Source: Chitinophaga pinensis
GTDB lineage: Bacteria; Bacteroidota; Bacteroidia; Chitinophagales; CAIOSU01
Assembly: GCA_945901065.1 (NCBI GenBank)
Contig: CAMDKI010000003.1
Coordinates: 310,001-374,000, forward strand
DNA length: 64,000 nucleotides
Direction: 5' to 3'
The notes beneath the pieces are model-generated. The model ran no database searches. It saw only the letters and a list, made by a program, of their open reading frames with translations, and was not told where the DNA came from. Positions 1 through 7,427 of the stretch are shown piece after piece (the stretch's first letter is position 1; the number at the start of each line of letters is the position of its first letter). Position numbers and translations under genes: made by a program.

Positions 1-174
1 CGCGCCCAAGTTGGCCGCTATAAAGGCCAAGCTCGTTATCCAGAGCGGCACAGCGCGGTCGCTTATCAGAAAATCGGTACTGGTGCGCACCCGGCGTTTT
101 ATCAGGTATCCAATACCCAGTACAAATACGAAATACAAAGCAATAATGAGGTAGTCGACAGGACTAAGATGCAT
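1..174 (-). CDS. Sodium/solute symporter (SSS family), N-terminal part
   Basis: The reverse strand from an ATG at 174 to the window edge encodes 58 residues beginning MHLSPVDYLIIALYFVFVLG. A first membrane helix is followed by a basic loop and the segment STDFLISDRAVPLWITSLAF, the layout of helix 1 and the start of helix 2 in sodium:solute symporters (family knowledge). These are inner-membrane carriers taking up sugars, amino acids or other solutes with sodium. The frame stays open upstream of the ATG to base 372, but that stretch contains a dispersed hairpin repeat and no other ATG, so I take 174 as the start. The gene runs off the left edge and the substrate cannot be told. Confidence 0.8.
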   Translation of the reverse strand, partial: MHLSPVDYLIIALYFVFVLGIGYLIKRRVRTSTDFLISDRAVPLWITSLAFIAANLGA

Positions 175-498
175 GTAGCGGCGGTTTACATTATAGCTAA
201 TGTAAATGGTTAAAGTGAGATAAGGAAATAGTAACGGAAGAAAATCCCTGACGCAAAGGCCTATGAACCACCAGCCAAGCACCAAGGGGGTTTTGTCGTC
301 CAAGAAGTGAGGATTGGTGGGGCTTGTCTCGTCTCGCCTCAGGCGAGACGAGGGTTTGGGGGGGGGTGGCTGCTAAAGATGTAAAGGGTTGAGGGAGTGT
401 GGGTTGTGGGATAGGTGGAGTCGTAAATGGTTGATTATCAATGTTTACAATGATTTTATTGTCAAAGTTTTTGACAATTTTTTAATTGTTAGCTAGCG
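175..498. other. Intergenic region with hairpin repeat and G-run
   Basis: No gene is supported here. The stretch lies between the divergently transcribed symporter start (174) and the 3' end of the methylase gene at 499. It holds one dispersed palindromic element (322-352), a run of nine G at 358-366, and an AT-rich part near 425-490 close to the left edge of the restriction-modification locus. Confidence 0.6.
322..352 (-). repeat. Hairpin repeat with AAGC tail (copy 1)
   Basis: Read on the reverse strand this is a 25-base near-perfect palindrome (arms CTCGTCTCGCCT and AGGCGAGACGAG) followed by ACAAGC. The same design, a hairpin around CTCGCC/GGCGAG followed by AAGC, recurs at 19743-19763 and 51135-51155, with a variant at 19708-19727. 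All copies are intergenic. It resembles a REP-type element; no transposase of the RAYT type is visible in the window. Confidence 0.6.
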
Positions 499-1377
499 CT
501 ACAATATCAGCTCCTTTGAATATTCGGTTACGGGTTCTTTTAGCAGAAAATCAGAAAACTCTTTCTTTGAGTTGAAGCCATGAATTTTTTGACGGAAGGA
601 CTCAACTACTTTTGGGTCTTCAATTGCCATTCTGCGACAGGCACTAATTTTCAGAAAATCCTCCTCCATGTCGATACCTAAAAAGCGCCTATTGGCTAGA
701 TTGGCTGCAATGCCAGTAGTACTGCTGCCCGTAAATGGATCTAGTATCCAAGCGTTGGGTTGCGTGGAAGCTAGAATCAATCGAGTTAATACTGACAAAG
801 GTTTTTGGGTAGGGTGTTTACCGCATTTTTTCTCCCAAGGGGCAATTGCGGGTAACTTCCATACATCTTTCATTTGCTTGTCGCCATTCAATTGCTTCAT
901 CAATTCATAATTGTAATAATGGGGCACCTTTTCGCTTTTGCGGGCCCAGATGATTTGCTCTGTGGAGTGGGTGAAATATCGACAAGAAAAATTCGGTGGT
1001 GGATTGGTTTTCTCCCATGTTACCACGTTCAGAATTTTAAAACCCAACTCAGTTAATATTTGCCCAATGGAAAAGATGTTGTGCATGGTACCGCTAATCC
1101 AAATGGTAGCATTGTCTTTCATTTTATCCCTTACCAGAGTAAGCCACTCACGGTTGTAGCTGTTTACAAACTCATATCCGCCCGACCTATCCCAATCCCC
1201 TTTATTAACGCTAACAATTTTGCCACTTTGAATTGATAGACCCCCATTGGATAAAAAGTATGGTGGATCGGCGAAAACCATATCGAATTTGTGGTCGAAT
1301 TGAGGGAGCAATAGGCGATTGTCACCATGAAGGAGCGTGAAGTTATTGTCGGTAGATTTCGAGTAAGGTTTTATCAT
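499..1377 (-). CDS. dpnA: DpnA-like DNA adenine methyltransferase (beta class)
   Basis: This 292-residue protein transfers methyl groups from S-adenosylmethionine to DNA. The catalytic motif DPPYFLSNGG is at residues 37-46 and the SAM-binding motif DPFTGSSTTG at 213-222; catalytic before SAM motif is the order of beta-class enzymes. Segments such as TNPPPNF, SCRYFTHSTE and GKHPTQKP match what I recall of DpnA, the second methylase of the DpnII (GATC) system, closely over the whole length. It overlaps the upstream 80-residue gene by four bases (ATGA), so the two are probably translationally coupled. Together with the DpnM-like gene at 2453-3382 and the nuclease at 1944-2456 it forms a restriction-modification locus. 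GATC specificity is inferred from the family. Confidence 0.92.
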   Translation of the reverse strand: MIKPYSKSTDNNFTLLHGDNRLLLPQFDHKFDMVFADPPYFLSNGGLSIQSGKIVSVNKGDWDRSGGYEFVNSYNREWLTLVRDKMKDNATIWISGTMHNIFSIGQILTELGFKILNVVTWEKTNPPPNFSCRYFTHSTEQIIWARKSEKVPHYYNYELMKQLNGDKQMKDVWKLPAIAPWEKKCGKHPTQKPLSVLTRLILASTQPNAWILDPFTGSSTTGIAANLANRRFLGIDMEEDFLKISACRRMAIEDPKVVESFRQKIHGFNSKKEFSDFLLKEPVTEYSKELIL

Positions 1378-1616
1378 TCCTCTATCATATCAGCCAAAAA
1401 ATGTAACATCAAACCAAGGTTATGTTTGCCTTCAACAAACCCGTACTTTTCGCAATCATCAGGTATTAAGAGTTCGCTTCTTTGGATATCAAAATCCTTT
1501 GCGACCATCCGGAGAGCCTGCACCAAAATATCAATTTTCCTAGATTTTTCATCAGGACTGATTTTTAAACTATTCTTTAGAGAGATAGGAGGTAGGCGCA
1601 AATCGTTAACTTCCAT
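1374..1616 (-). CDS. Small protein coupled to the DpnA-like methylase
   Basis: An 80-residue soluble, mostly helical protein that I do not recognise. It begins MEVNDLRLPP and ends FLADMIEE, with no membrane segment and no catalytic motif I can identify. Its stop overlaps the methylase start (ATGA), and a TAnnTTTG box lies 15 bases upstream of its ATG, so it is the first gene of the leftward operon. Position suggests a role in the restriction-modification system, for instance regulation or escort of the methylase, but nothing in the sequence proves that. Confidence 0.65.
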   Translation of the reverse strand: MEVNDLRLPPISLKNSLKISPDEKSRKIDILVQALRMVAKDFDIQRSELLIPDDCEKYGFVEGKHNLGLMLHFLADMIEE

Positions 1617-1630
1617 AGTGATACTTTATA

Positions 1631-1638
1631 CAAAGATA
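1631..1638 (-). promoter_or_regulatory. Bacteroidota -7 box for the methylase operon
   Basis: The reverse strand reads TATCTTTG, a full match to the TAnnTTTG -7 consensus of Bacteroidota promoters, ending 15 bases before the ATG at 1616. No TTG/TTTG lies at the usual 19-21 base spacing. The divergent controller gene begins at 1708, so the 91-base gap must hold both promoters and any controller binding site. Confidence 0.5.
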
Positions 1639-1707
1639 AACGAATTTATTGCAAAATGATACTTATTGTATGTGGACTTTTAAATTAAGTTATAACACTT
1701 TCGTGTA

Positions 1708-1923
1708 ATGAAAGACAATATTCTGATTGCTTTTGGCGACAGGGTTAGAGAGATAAGGAAAATGAAGACCTTAACCCAAGAAGAAGTATCGGAGATAACC
1801 GGTTTTCATAGAACATATATTGGGATGGTGGAAAGAGGGGAAAGAAACCCTTCACTTAAAAATATAGAAGTTTTTGCAAAAGCTTTTGGAATGACGGTAA
1901 GTGAGCTGCTAAAAAACTGTTAG
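1708..1923 (+). CDS. XRE-family controller (C) protein
   Basis: A 71-residue protein made of a single helix-turn-helix domain. Segments RVREIRKMKTLTQEEVSE and TYIGMVERGERNPSLKNIE are the classic XRE fold. Its size and its place immediately before the nuclease gene (21 bases between stop and next ATG) are those of controller proteins of type II restriction-modification systems, which delay nuclease expression until the host DNA is methylated (family knowledge). It is divergent from the methylase operon, so it could bind the 1617-1707 gap and act on both sides. I could not identify a convincing C-box. Confidence 0.85.
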   Translation: MKDNILIAFGDRVREIRKMKTLTQEEVSEITGFHRTYIGMVERGERNPSLKNIEVFAKAFGMTVSELLKNC

Positions 1924-1943
1924 CACTATAAGAAATTAAGAAT

Positions 1944-2456
1944 ATGATAAAAGGTGGAACAGGTGGAGGTAACACGCAATCAGGATTAAGGTTTGAAGCT
2001 CGTATCAATATTGGTGAGGCTCTTACTAAGATACCCGGATTTGAAATCAAAGGTCACGAAGTTTATAAAGATGGTGTTAAAGTAGCGCACCTTTATTCCA
2101 AGCATAAGCTATATACCTTATTACTTGCGGAAAGGAAAATCGACCATCGAATACTTTCTAAAAAACTACTGCCCGATGAAGCTATTCTGGTGGGCGATAC
2201 GCTGTATATAGTAGAAATGAAGTTTCAGTTTGTTGCGGGAAGTGTTGACGAAAAGCTGCAAACTTGTGATTTTAAGAAACGTCAGTATTCCAAACTATTT
2301 AATGAATCAGGTATAATAGTCCAATATATCTATGTATTGAATGATTGGTTTAAAAAACCAGAATATAAGGATGTATTAGAGTACGTTTCAGAAGTAGGAT
2401 GTCATTACTTCTTTAATGAAATTCCTCTTAGTTTTTTGAAACTTCAAGAGCCTTAA
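1944..2456 (+). CDS. Predicted type II restriction endonuclease (PD-(D/E)XK)
   Basis: A 170-residue protein in the nuclease position of the locus. It opens with GGTGGGNTQSGLRFE and carries a PD-(D/E)XK-type centre: Pro77-Asp78, then Glu91-x-Lys93 (VEMK) after a 12-residue gap. The remainder is alpha/beta. It does not resemble the DpnII/MboI endonuclease family as I know it, which is longer and differently built, so the nuclease appears to come from another family than the methylases suggest. It shares the TTAA at its stop with the convergent dpnM-like gene, so their stop codons overlap on opposite strands. Cleavage site unknown; GATC is inferred from the methylases. Confidence 0.75.
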   Translation: MIKGGTGGGNTQSGLRFEARINIGEALTKIPGFEIKGHEVYKDGVKVAHLYSKHKLYTLLLAERKIDHRILSKKLLPDEAILVGDTLYIVEMKFQFVAGSVDEKLQTCDFKKRQYSKLFNESGIIVQYIYVLNDWFKKPEYKDVLEYVSEVGCHYFFNEIPLSFLKLQEP

Positions 2457-3382
2457 ACCGCTAATTGAGCATGATTGAGGTAGCTAGTTATGAGTAGTTC
2501 ATTTAACTCACCTCGCTTATCAGGATTAGCATTGATACTTCTTTTTGCCCTTACGCGAGAGATGTTAAAGTTAGCGTAAATATCATCAAAGAAATTATCA
2601 TTGCTATTTTTTCCTTTTACGTCGCTATTGCTCAATATCCATTTATGCCCTAATACATCAAGCCTTTCACAAAAATCTCTCAGTCGTATTTGCTCAGCAT
2701 CATTAAATTCATCCTTTGCATACGAGTTAAAGCTGGAAGTTTGGCTTAAAGGTTTGTATGGTGGGTCGAAGTAGAACAGACTGTTCGGCGTTGTTTCTTG
2801 CAAAGTTTCTTCAAAATCACCGTTCAGGATAACTACCTTTTTTAAGGCTTCGCTTACCGCTAAAATATTGCTTTTGTCGCAAATGTTTGGGGCCTTGTAG
2901 CTGCCCATGGGCACGTTGAAATGATTTTTGCTATTAACCCGATATAGGCCATTAAAGCAAGTTCTATTCAGGAATATAAACAGCGCCGAATGAACAGTTT
3001 GATCTGTTGACCTTGTATTGTAAAGCGTGCGTTTTTCGTAATAGTATTCTTTCTTTACTTCCTCATTGTTCTGCAAAGCATGGTACTCCGCTTGTAACTG
3101 CCCAAGAACGTCAATTAACTCAAGTGGATTAGAAACTATGCTTTTATAAGTATTGGTAAGGTCGGTGTTAATGTCATTAATCACTACTTTTTTGATGTTT
3201 GGATAATTACTTAGTACCCAAAACAAAATAGCCCCACTTCCTACAAAAGGCTCAATAAAAGTATAATCGGTTTTTTTGAAATCAATTGGCAATACCTGTT
3301 TAATCTCAGGTATCAATTGCGTTTTGCCACCTGCCCATTTTAAAAAAGGCTTTGCTTCCATCTTCTTGCTTTGCATGTGCAC
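2453..3382 (-). CDS. dpnM: DpnM/Dam-like adenine methyltransferase (alpha class)
   Basis: A 309-residue N6-adenine DNA methylase. Motifs appear in alpha-class order: FLKWAGGKTQL (13-23), FIEPFVGSGAILFW (SAM binding, 42-55), then the catalytic DPPYKPLSQTSSFNSY (206-221). The segments FNGLYRVNSK and FNVPMGSYK are typical of DpnM/MboIA/Dam enzymes that modify GATC (family knowledge). The gene is convergent with the nuclease gene and their stops share TTAA. Another Met at residue 8 could be the true start. With the DpnA-like enzyme this gives two methylases, as in DpnII-type systems. Confidence 0.93.
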   Translation of the reverse strand: MHMQSKKMEAKPFLKWAGGKTQLIPEIKQVLPIDFKKTDYTFIEPFVGSGAILFWVLSNYPNIKKVVINDINTDLTNTYKSIVSNPLELIDVLGQLQAEYHALQNNEEVKKEYYYEKRTLYNTRSTDQTVHSALFIFLNRTCFNGLYRVNSKNHFNVPMGSYKAPNICDKSNILAVSEALKKVVILNGDFEETLQETTPNSLFYFDPPYKPLSQTSSFNSYAKDEFNDAEQIRLRDFCERLDVLGHKWILSNSDVKGKNSNDNFFDDIYANFNISRVRAKRSINANPDKRGELNELLITSYLNHAQLAV

Positions 3383-3530
3383 TAAGATAAACAGATTGAA
3401 CCTTAAAGAAGTTGGTATAGGAAGATTTTTCTCTTGCCTTTGTTTTGGTGCGGTTATGGGAGTGCCCCAATATGATTATAAGTTTGATAGCCACGCACTA
3501 ACTATCTCCCCTCGCCGATAGCCCAAACTC

Positions 3531-3651
3531 TCCCTAACTCTGCACCTCTCCAAAAACACAAACAAAGCGGAGCGATACAACAGAAATCGCCGACATCATA
3601 CAGCTAGTGCCGGATGCCTTGGCCAACCAGATTGCGGCGGGCGAGGCGATA
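3531..3651 (+). pseudogene. Truncated copy of the 5' end of mutL
   Basis: This stretch repeats the mutL leader and first ~23 codons found at 3988-4099. Matching landmarks are TCCCTAACT, AAAGCGGAGCGATA, GACATCATACAGCTA and CCGGATGCCTTGGCCAACCA. The ATG is changed to ATC, a few codons differ, the leader carries a small insertion, and the frame closes at TAG shortly after the GEAI codons. It is a non-functional remnant lying between the restriction-modification locus and the intact mutL gene. Confidence 0.9.
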
Positions 3652-4034
3652 TAGCCGTAGGGCATGCCGAGAGAAAAAAATCTGATTTTAATCCCGCCAC
3701 AAAAAAATTAAAAAAACTTCTCCAATTATTTGGAAAATATAAAAACGGCTTATACCTTTGTATTGTATCGGTCGATGCTACATTGTAGGCAACATCATTC
3801 TTATACCGCTGGTATACGTCTGAAACCTGGACGGAACATTGGCCATACTCATTTTAGCTCTTTAGTTTATTTGTAGGCAATCTCACTCTTGCAACTTGCT
3901 TTGCACGCTTGAAACCTAAGATGATAATACGCTATAATGGTATATTGGCTTGGTGAAGGCAACCACAGCTCCCCACCCCCACAAAAAATCCCTAACTTTA
4001 CACCCTCCAACCAAAGCGGAGCGATAGAGAAGAA
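3652..4034. other. Spacer between mutL fragment and mutL, with an internal imperfect repeat
   Basis: No coding sequence is supported. The spacer contains two related segments, 3783-3828 and 3871-3917, each beginning TTGTAGGCAA and ending TGAAACCT, with similar but diverged interiors. From 3988 onward the sequence is the mutL leader. A TAACTTTA near 3992, close to the -7 consensus, may be part of the mutL promoter. Confidence 0.55.
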
Positions 4035-5933
4035 ATGGCGGACATCATACAGCTACTGCCGGATGCCTTGGCCAACCAGATTGCGGCGGGCGAGGTGATT
4101 CAGCGGCCGGCATCGGCGGTGAAGGAGTTACTGGAGAATTCGATTGATGCGGGGGCTACCATGGTGCAACTGATTGTGCGCGATGCGGGCAAAACCCTGC
4201 TACAAGTGGTGGACAATGGCTGCGGCATGAGCGAAACGGATGCCCGCATGAGCTTTGAGCGCCACGCGACCAGTAAAATCAAAAAAATTGACGACTTGTT
4301 TGCCATCCGCACCATGGGTTTCCGTGGCGAGGCACTGGCATCTATTGCCGCTGTGGCGCAAGTAGAACTGAAGACCAAACAGTGCGGCGATACGCTGGGT
4401 ACCTACATACGCATTGAAGGCAGCGAAGTGAAGCAGCAAGAGCCCTGCCAGTGCCCCGATGGTACGAGCTTGAGCATCAAAAACCTGTTTTATAACGTAC
4501 CGGCGCGGCGCAACTTTTTGAAGAGCAACCCCGTGGAGCTGAAACACATTATTGAGGAGTTTCAGCGCGTGGCCATGGCGCACCCCAGCGTGGGTTTTAG
4601 CCTGCACCACAATGAGCACGAGCTCTTCCATTTAAAGGCGGGCAACGTAAAGCAGCGCATTGTGGGCATGTTTGGCAAGGGCTATGATGGTAAGCTGGTG
4701 CCGGTAGAGGAGCAGGTGGATTTTATCAAGATTTATGGCTTCATTGGTAAGCCCGATTCGGCGAAGAAAACGCGCGGCGACCAGTACTTTTTCATCAACA
4801 ACCGCTACGTGCGCAACAACTACCTGAACCATGCGGTGTTTATGAACTACGAGGATTTGATTCCGCGTGAGCATTTCCCGTTTTTCTGCCTCTATATCGA
4901 TATTGACCCCACCCGCATCGACATCAACGTACACCCCACGAAGCAAGAAATCAAGTTCGATGATGAGCGATCGGTATATGGTTTTGTGCGGGTTTCGGTG
5001 CGGCATGCGCTCGGCAAGTACAGCGTTACGCCGTCGTTGGATTTTAATCAAGAGCAGGGTTTTAATATACTGCAAGCTTTTGGCGACGATAGCCAAACTA
5101 AGCCCCGCGAATGGCCTCGAGAGGACGACCCGCAGCAGTTTAAAACCATGCCGAGTGCGGGCAACAGCGCCAGCTTTAAAGAAACCAGCGCTAACAACGG
5201 CAGTGCCCGTGAAACTAGCTTACAGAAAAACAACCGTAAAAACTGGGAAGACCTATACGAGCTGCCCGCCATAAAGCAAACTGCCCAAGGCCATGTAACC
5301 ATTGAGAGCGACTTTGAGCGCCACGAGCAGGTGGAGGGCGGCACCGAGCGGCTTTTTCAGGGCCCTGCCGACCGCACGCCCACGCAGTTGCACAACCGCT
5401 ATATTATTTCGCCCATACGCAGTGGGTTTATATTGATTGACCAACAGGCCGCGCACGAGCGCATACAATACGAGCACATTATACGCCACATGGCCAAGCC
5501 ACAGGGTAGCCAGCAGTTGCTTTTCCCTACTACGATACAGTGCGCCCCGGCCGATGCGGCCCTGCTGCGCGAGGTGCTGCCGGAAATAAATGCGCTAGGG
5601 TTTGATATACAGGAGTTTGGCAACCACGACTTTGTGATACACGGCATGCCCGCGGACCTGAAAGGCGGCAACGAGCAGCATATTGTAGAGAGCCTGCTGG
5701 AGGATTTTAAGAATAACCTAGCCGTACTAAAGCTGGATAAGCGCGAGAGCTTAGCCCGCAGCTTGGCACGCCAAACGAGCATTAAAGCCGGCCAAAGCCT
5801 TACCGTAAAGGAAATGGAAAGCCTCATTGACGAGCTCTTCGCCTGCGAGCAGCCCTACATAGCCCCCGGTGGCCGCCAAACCATCAGCACCTTCGATTTT
5901 AGGGAGTTGGATGGTAGGTTTGCGGCGCGGTAA
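4035..5933 (+). CDS. mutL: DNA mismatch repair protein MutL
   Basis: A full-length 632-residue MutL. The N-terminal GHKL ATPase motifs are all present: ENSIDAGAT, VDNGCGM, ATSKI and GFRGEAL within the first 110 residues. The C-terminal dimerisation/endonuclease region has DQQAAHERIQYE, a variant of DQHA(x)2E(x)4E with Gln for His, and ends with APGGRQT where active endonuclease MutLs have a CPHGRP-like metal site. To my knowledge such variants are common in Bacteroidota, so nicking ability is uncertain. The protein links mismatch recognition by MutS to strand removal. The gene stands alone: a 5' fragment of itself lies upstream (3531) and a 3' fragment lies past chrA (7381). The ATG at 4035 follows the AAAGCGGAGCGATAGAGAAG leader. 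Confidence 0.98.
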   Translation: MADIIQLLPDALANQIAAGEVIQRPASAVKELLENSIDAGATMVQLIVRDAGKTLLQVVDNGCGMSETDARMSFERHATSKIKKIDDLFAIRTMGFRGEALASIAAVAQVELKTKQCGDTLGTYIRIEGSEVKQQEPCQCPDGTSLSIKNLFYNVPARRNFLKSNPVELKHIIEEFQRVAMAHPSVGFSLHHNEHELFHLKAGNVKQRIVGMFGKGYDGKLVPVEEQVDFIKIYGFIGKPDSAKKTRGDQYFFINNRYVRNNYLNHAVFMNYEDLIPREHFPFFCLYIDIDPTRIDINVHPTKQEIKFDDERSVYGFVRVSVRHALGKYSVTPSLDFNQEQGFNILQAFGDDSQTKPREWPREDDPQQFKTMPSAGNSASFKETSANNGSARETSLQKNNRKNWEDLYELPAIKQTAQGHVTIESDFERHEQVEGGTERLFQGPADRTPTQLHNRYIISPIRSGFILIDQQAAHERIQYEHIIRHMAKPQGSQQLLFPTTIQCAPADAALLREVLPEINALGFDIQEFGNHDFVIHGMPADLKGGNEQHIVESLLEDFKNNLAVLKLDKRESLARSLARQTSIKAGQSLTVKEMESLIDELFACEQPYIAPGGRQTISTFDFRELDGRFAAR

Positions 5934-5956
5934 GGTTGGTTGCGAGGTGCATTTAG

Positions 5957-7300
5957 TTAAACCAAAAACTTCACCACCAGCCCCACCAATACACAAGCCC
6001 CAATCGTTTTAAACATATCCAGCTTAAAGCCAAAATAGACGATAAAGGCCAGCGCAGCGATGCCAGCAGCATACCAATCGATGTTCGGGAAATTAGGTAC
6101 GGAAAGTTGCAGTGGGCCATATTGAAAATCGTAATGGCTACTGAATAAGGTATGCAACGAGAACCAGATGGCAAGGTTCAGCACCACGCCTACAACCGCC
6201 GCTGTAATACCGGAGAGGGCTGTGCTCATTGATTTATTGCCCTTAAAGTATTCGATATACGGGGCACCTACAAAGATGAACAAAAAGCAGGGCACAAAGG
6301 TAACCCAAGTAACCACTACCGAACCGATAATGCCAGCTACCAGCGGGTCGAGTGTACCGGGAAAGCGGTAAGCGCCTATAAAACCTACAAATTGTACCAC
6401 TTGTATAAGCGGGCCGGGCGTAGTTTCGGCCATGCCAAGGCCGTCCAGCATTTCTCCAGGCTTGAGCCACCCATAGGTTTCCACGGCTTTTTGCGAGATG
6501 TAAGCCAGCACGGAGTAAGCGCCACCGAAAGTTACTAAAGCTGTTTTGCTGAAGAAGGTTGCCTCGGTAAAGAAAATACTCTCGGCACCGGCAAGCATCA
6601 GGATAGCTGCCATTGGCAGCACCCATAAAAATCCCCAAAATAGCGCCGTGCCAATGGTTGCCAGCAAACTTGGCCGCTGGGGCTTGGTATGTTGGTCGCC
6701 TACCTTATGGCCTTTAATGACGTAAAACTGTTTCTCATTAAGCCGCCCGCCAAAAAGGCCCACCAACGCTGCAAACAGAATAATAAATGGGAATGGAACA
6801 TTGAAAAAGAAGATAGCCACAAAAGCCAGTACTGCAATGATGTACATGGCTTGGGTCTTTAAAGCCCTTTGGCCAATTTTTAATACCGCCCCTGCCACAA
6901 TGGCCAGTATAGCGGGCTTAATGCCGTAAAACAGCCCTTCAATGAGCAGCGTATCGCTAAACAATACGTACATAATGCTCAATAGTAAAATACTCAGAAA
7001 GCCGGGTAGAATAAAGAGGCAACCTGCAAGCAAGCCGCCTTTGAACCCATGCAACAGCCAACCGGTATAGGTAGCCAATTGTTGAGCCTCCGGGCCAGGC
7101 AATAGCATACAATAGTTGAGCGCATGCAGGAAGTCATCTTCCGTTACCCACTTCTTTTCTTCCACCAAAAACTTGTGCATTACGGCAATTTGCCCGGCAG
7201 GGCCGCCAAAACTATACAGGGCTACCTTGCCCCAAACCTTTGCAGCATCAGCAAAGGGGATAATGTTTTTAAGTGGCTTTTGTTCTGGCTCAACAAGCAT
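5957..7300 (-). CDS. chrA: Chromate transporter, long form (ChrA/CHR family)
   Basis: A 447-residue inner-membrane protein of about ten to twelve helices with two homologous CHR halves. The first half has FGGPAGQIAVMH and MLLPGPEAQQLATYTGW, the second FGGAYSVLAYI and GLGMAETTPGPLIQVVQ; these paired FGG and PGP motifs are diagnostic of the long CHR family, which exports chromate (established for characterised members). It is convergent with mutL, 23 bases between stops, and a 3' fragment of mutL lies just beyond its start at 7381-7422. This suggests chrA was inserted next to mutL together with a piece of a second mutL allele. Confidence 0.9.
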   Translation of the reverse strand: MLVEPEQKPLKNIIPFADAAKVWGKVALYSFGGPAGQIAVMHKFLVEEKKWVTEDDFLHALNYCMLLPGPEAQQLATYTGWLLHGFKGGLLAGCLFILPGFLSILLLSIMYVLFSDTLLIEGLFYGIKPAILAIVAGAVLKIGQRALKTQAMYIIAVLAFVAIFFFNVPFPFIILFAALVGLFGGRLNEKQFYVIKGHKVGDQHTKPQRPSLLATIGTALFWGFLWVLPMAAILMLAGAESIFFTEATFFSKTALVTFGGAYSVLAYISQKAVETYGWLKPGEMLDGLGMAETTPGPLIQVVQFVGFIGAYRFPGTLDPLVAGIIGSVVVTWVTFVPCFLFIFVGAPYIEYFKGNKSMSTALSGITAAVVGVVLNLAIWFSLHTLFSSHYDFQYGPLQLSVPNFPNIDWYAAGIAALAFIVYFGFKLDMFKTIGACVLVGLVVKFLV

Positions 7301-7380
7301 GTTCCAAAATAGGAAAAATATCTATTTCGTCAGGCTATAAAACAGGTAGGTTAAATGGCTTTTTGAATACCCAGTGATTA

Positions 7381-7422
7381 CAATTTCAGGGAGCTGGATG
7401 GTAGGTTTGGGGTGTGGTAGGG
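7381..7422 (+). pseudogene. Remnant of the 3' end of mutL
   Basis: About 42 bases match the last 13 codons of mutL (5893-5934) at roughly 35 of 42 positions. The frame reads NFRELDGRFGVW-stop beside DFRELDGRFAAR-stop in the intact gene. Some differences are silent (TTT/TTC, TTG/CTG). The fragment lies between chrA and the McrBC-like operon, so chrA is bracketed by two copies of the mutL 3' end. Confidence 0.82.
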
Positions 7423-7427
7423 GGGTG

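Noticed and set aside
174..372. Upstream extension of the symporter frame with a hydrophobic stretch (LPLLFPYLTLTIYI)
   Set aside because: No ATG, and it runs through a dispersed hairpin repeat; symporters of this family normally start close to the ATG at 174.
1617..1707. Search for a controller-protein binding box in the divergent gap
   Set aside because: ACTTATTGTATGTGGACTT has weak dyad character only; not convincing enough to list as an operator.
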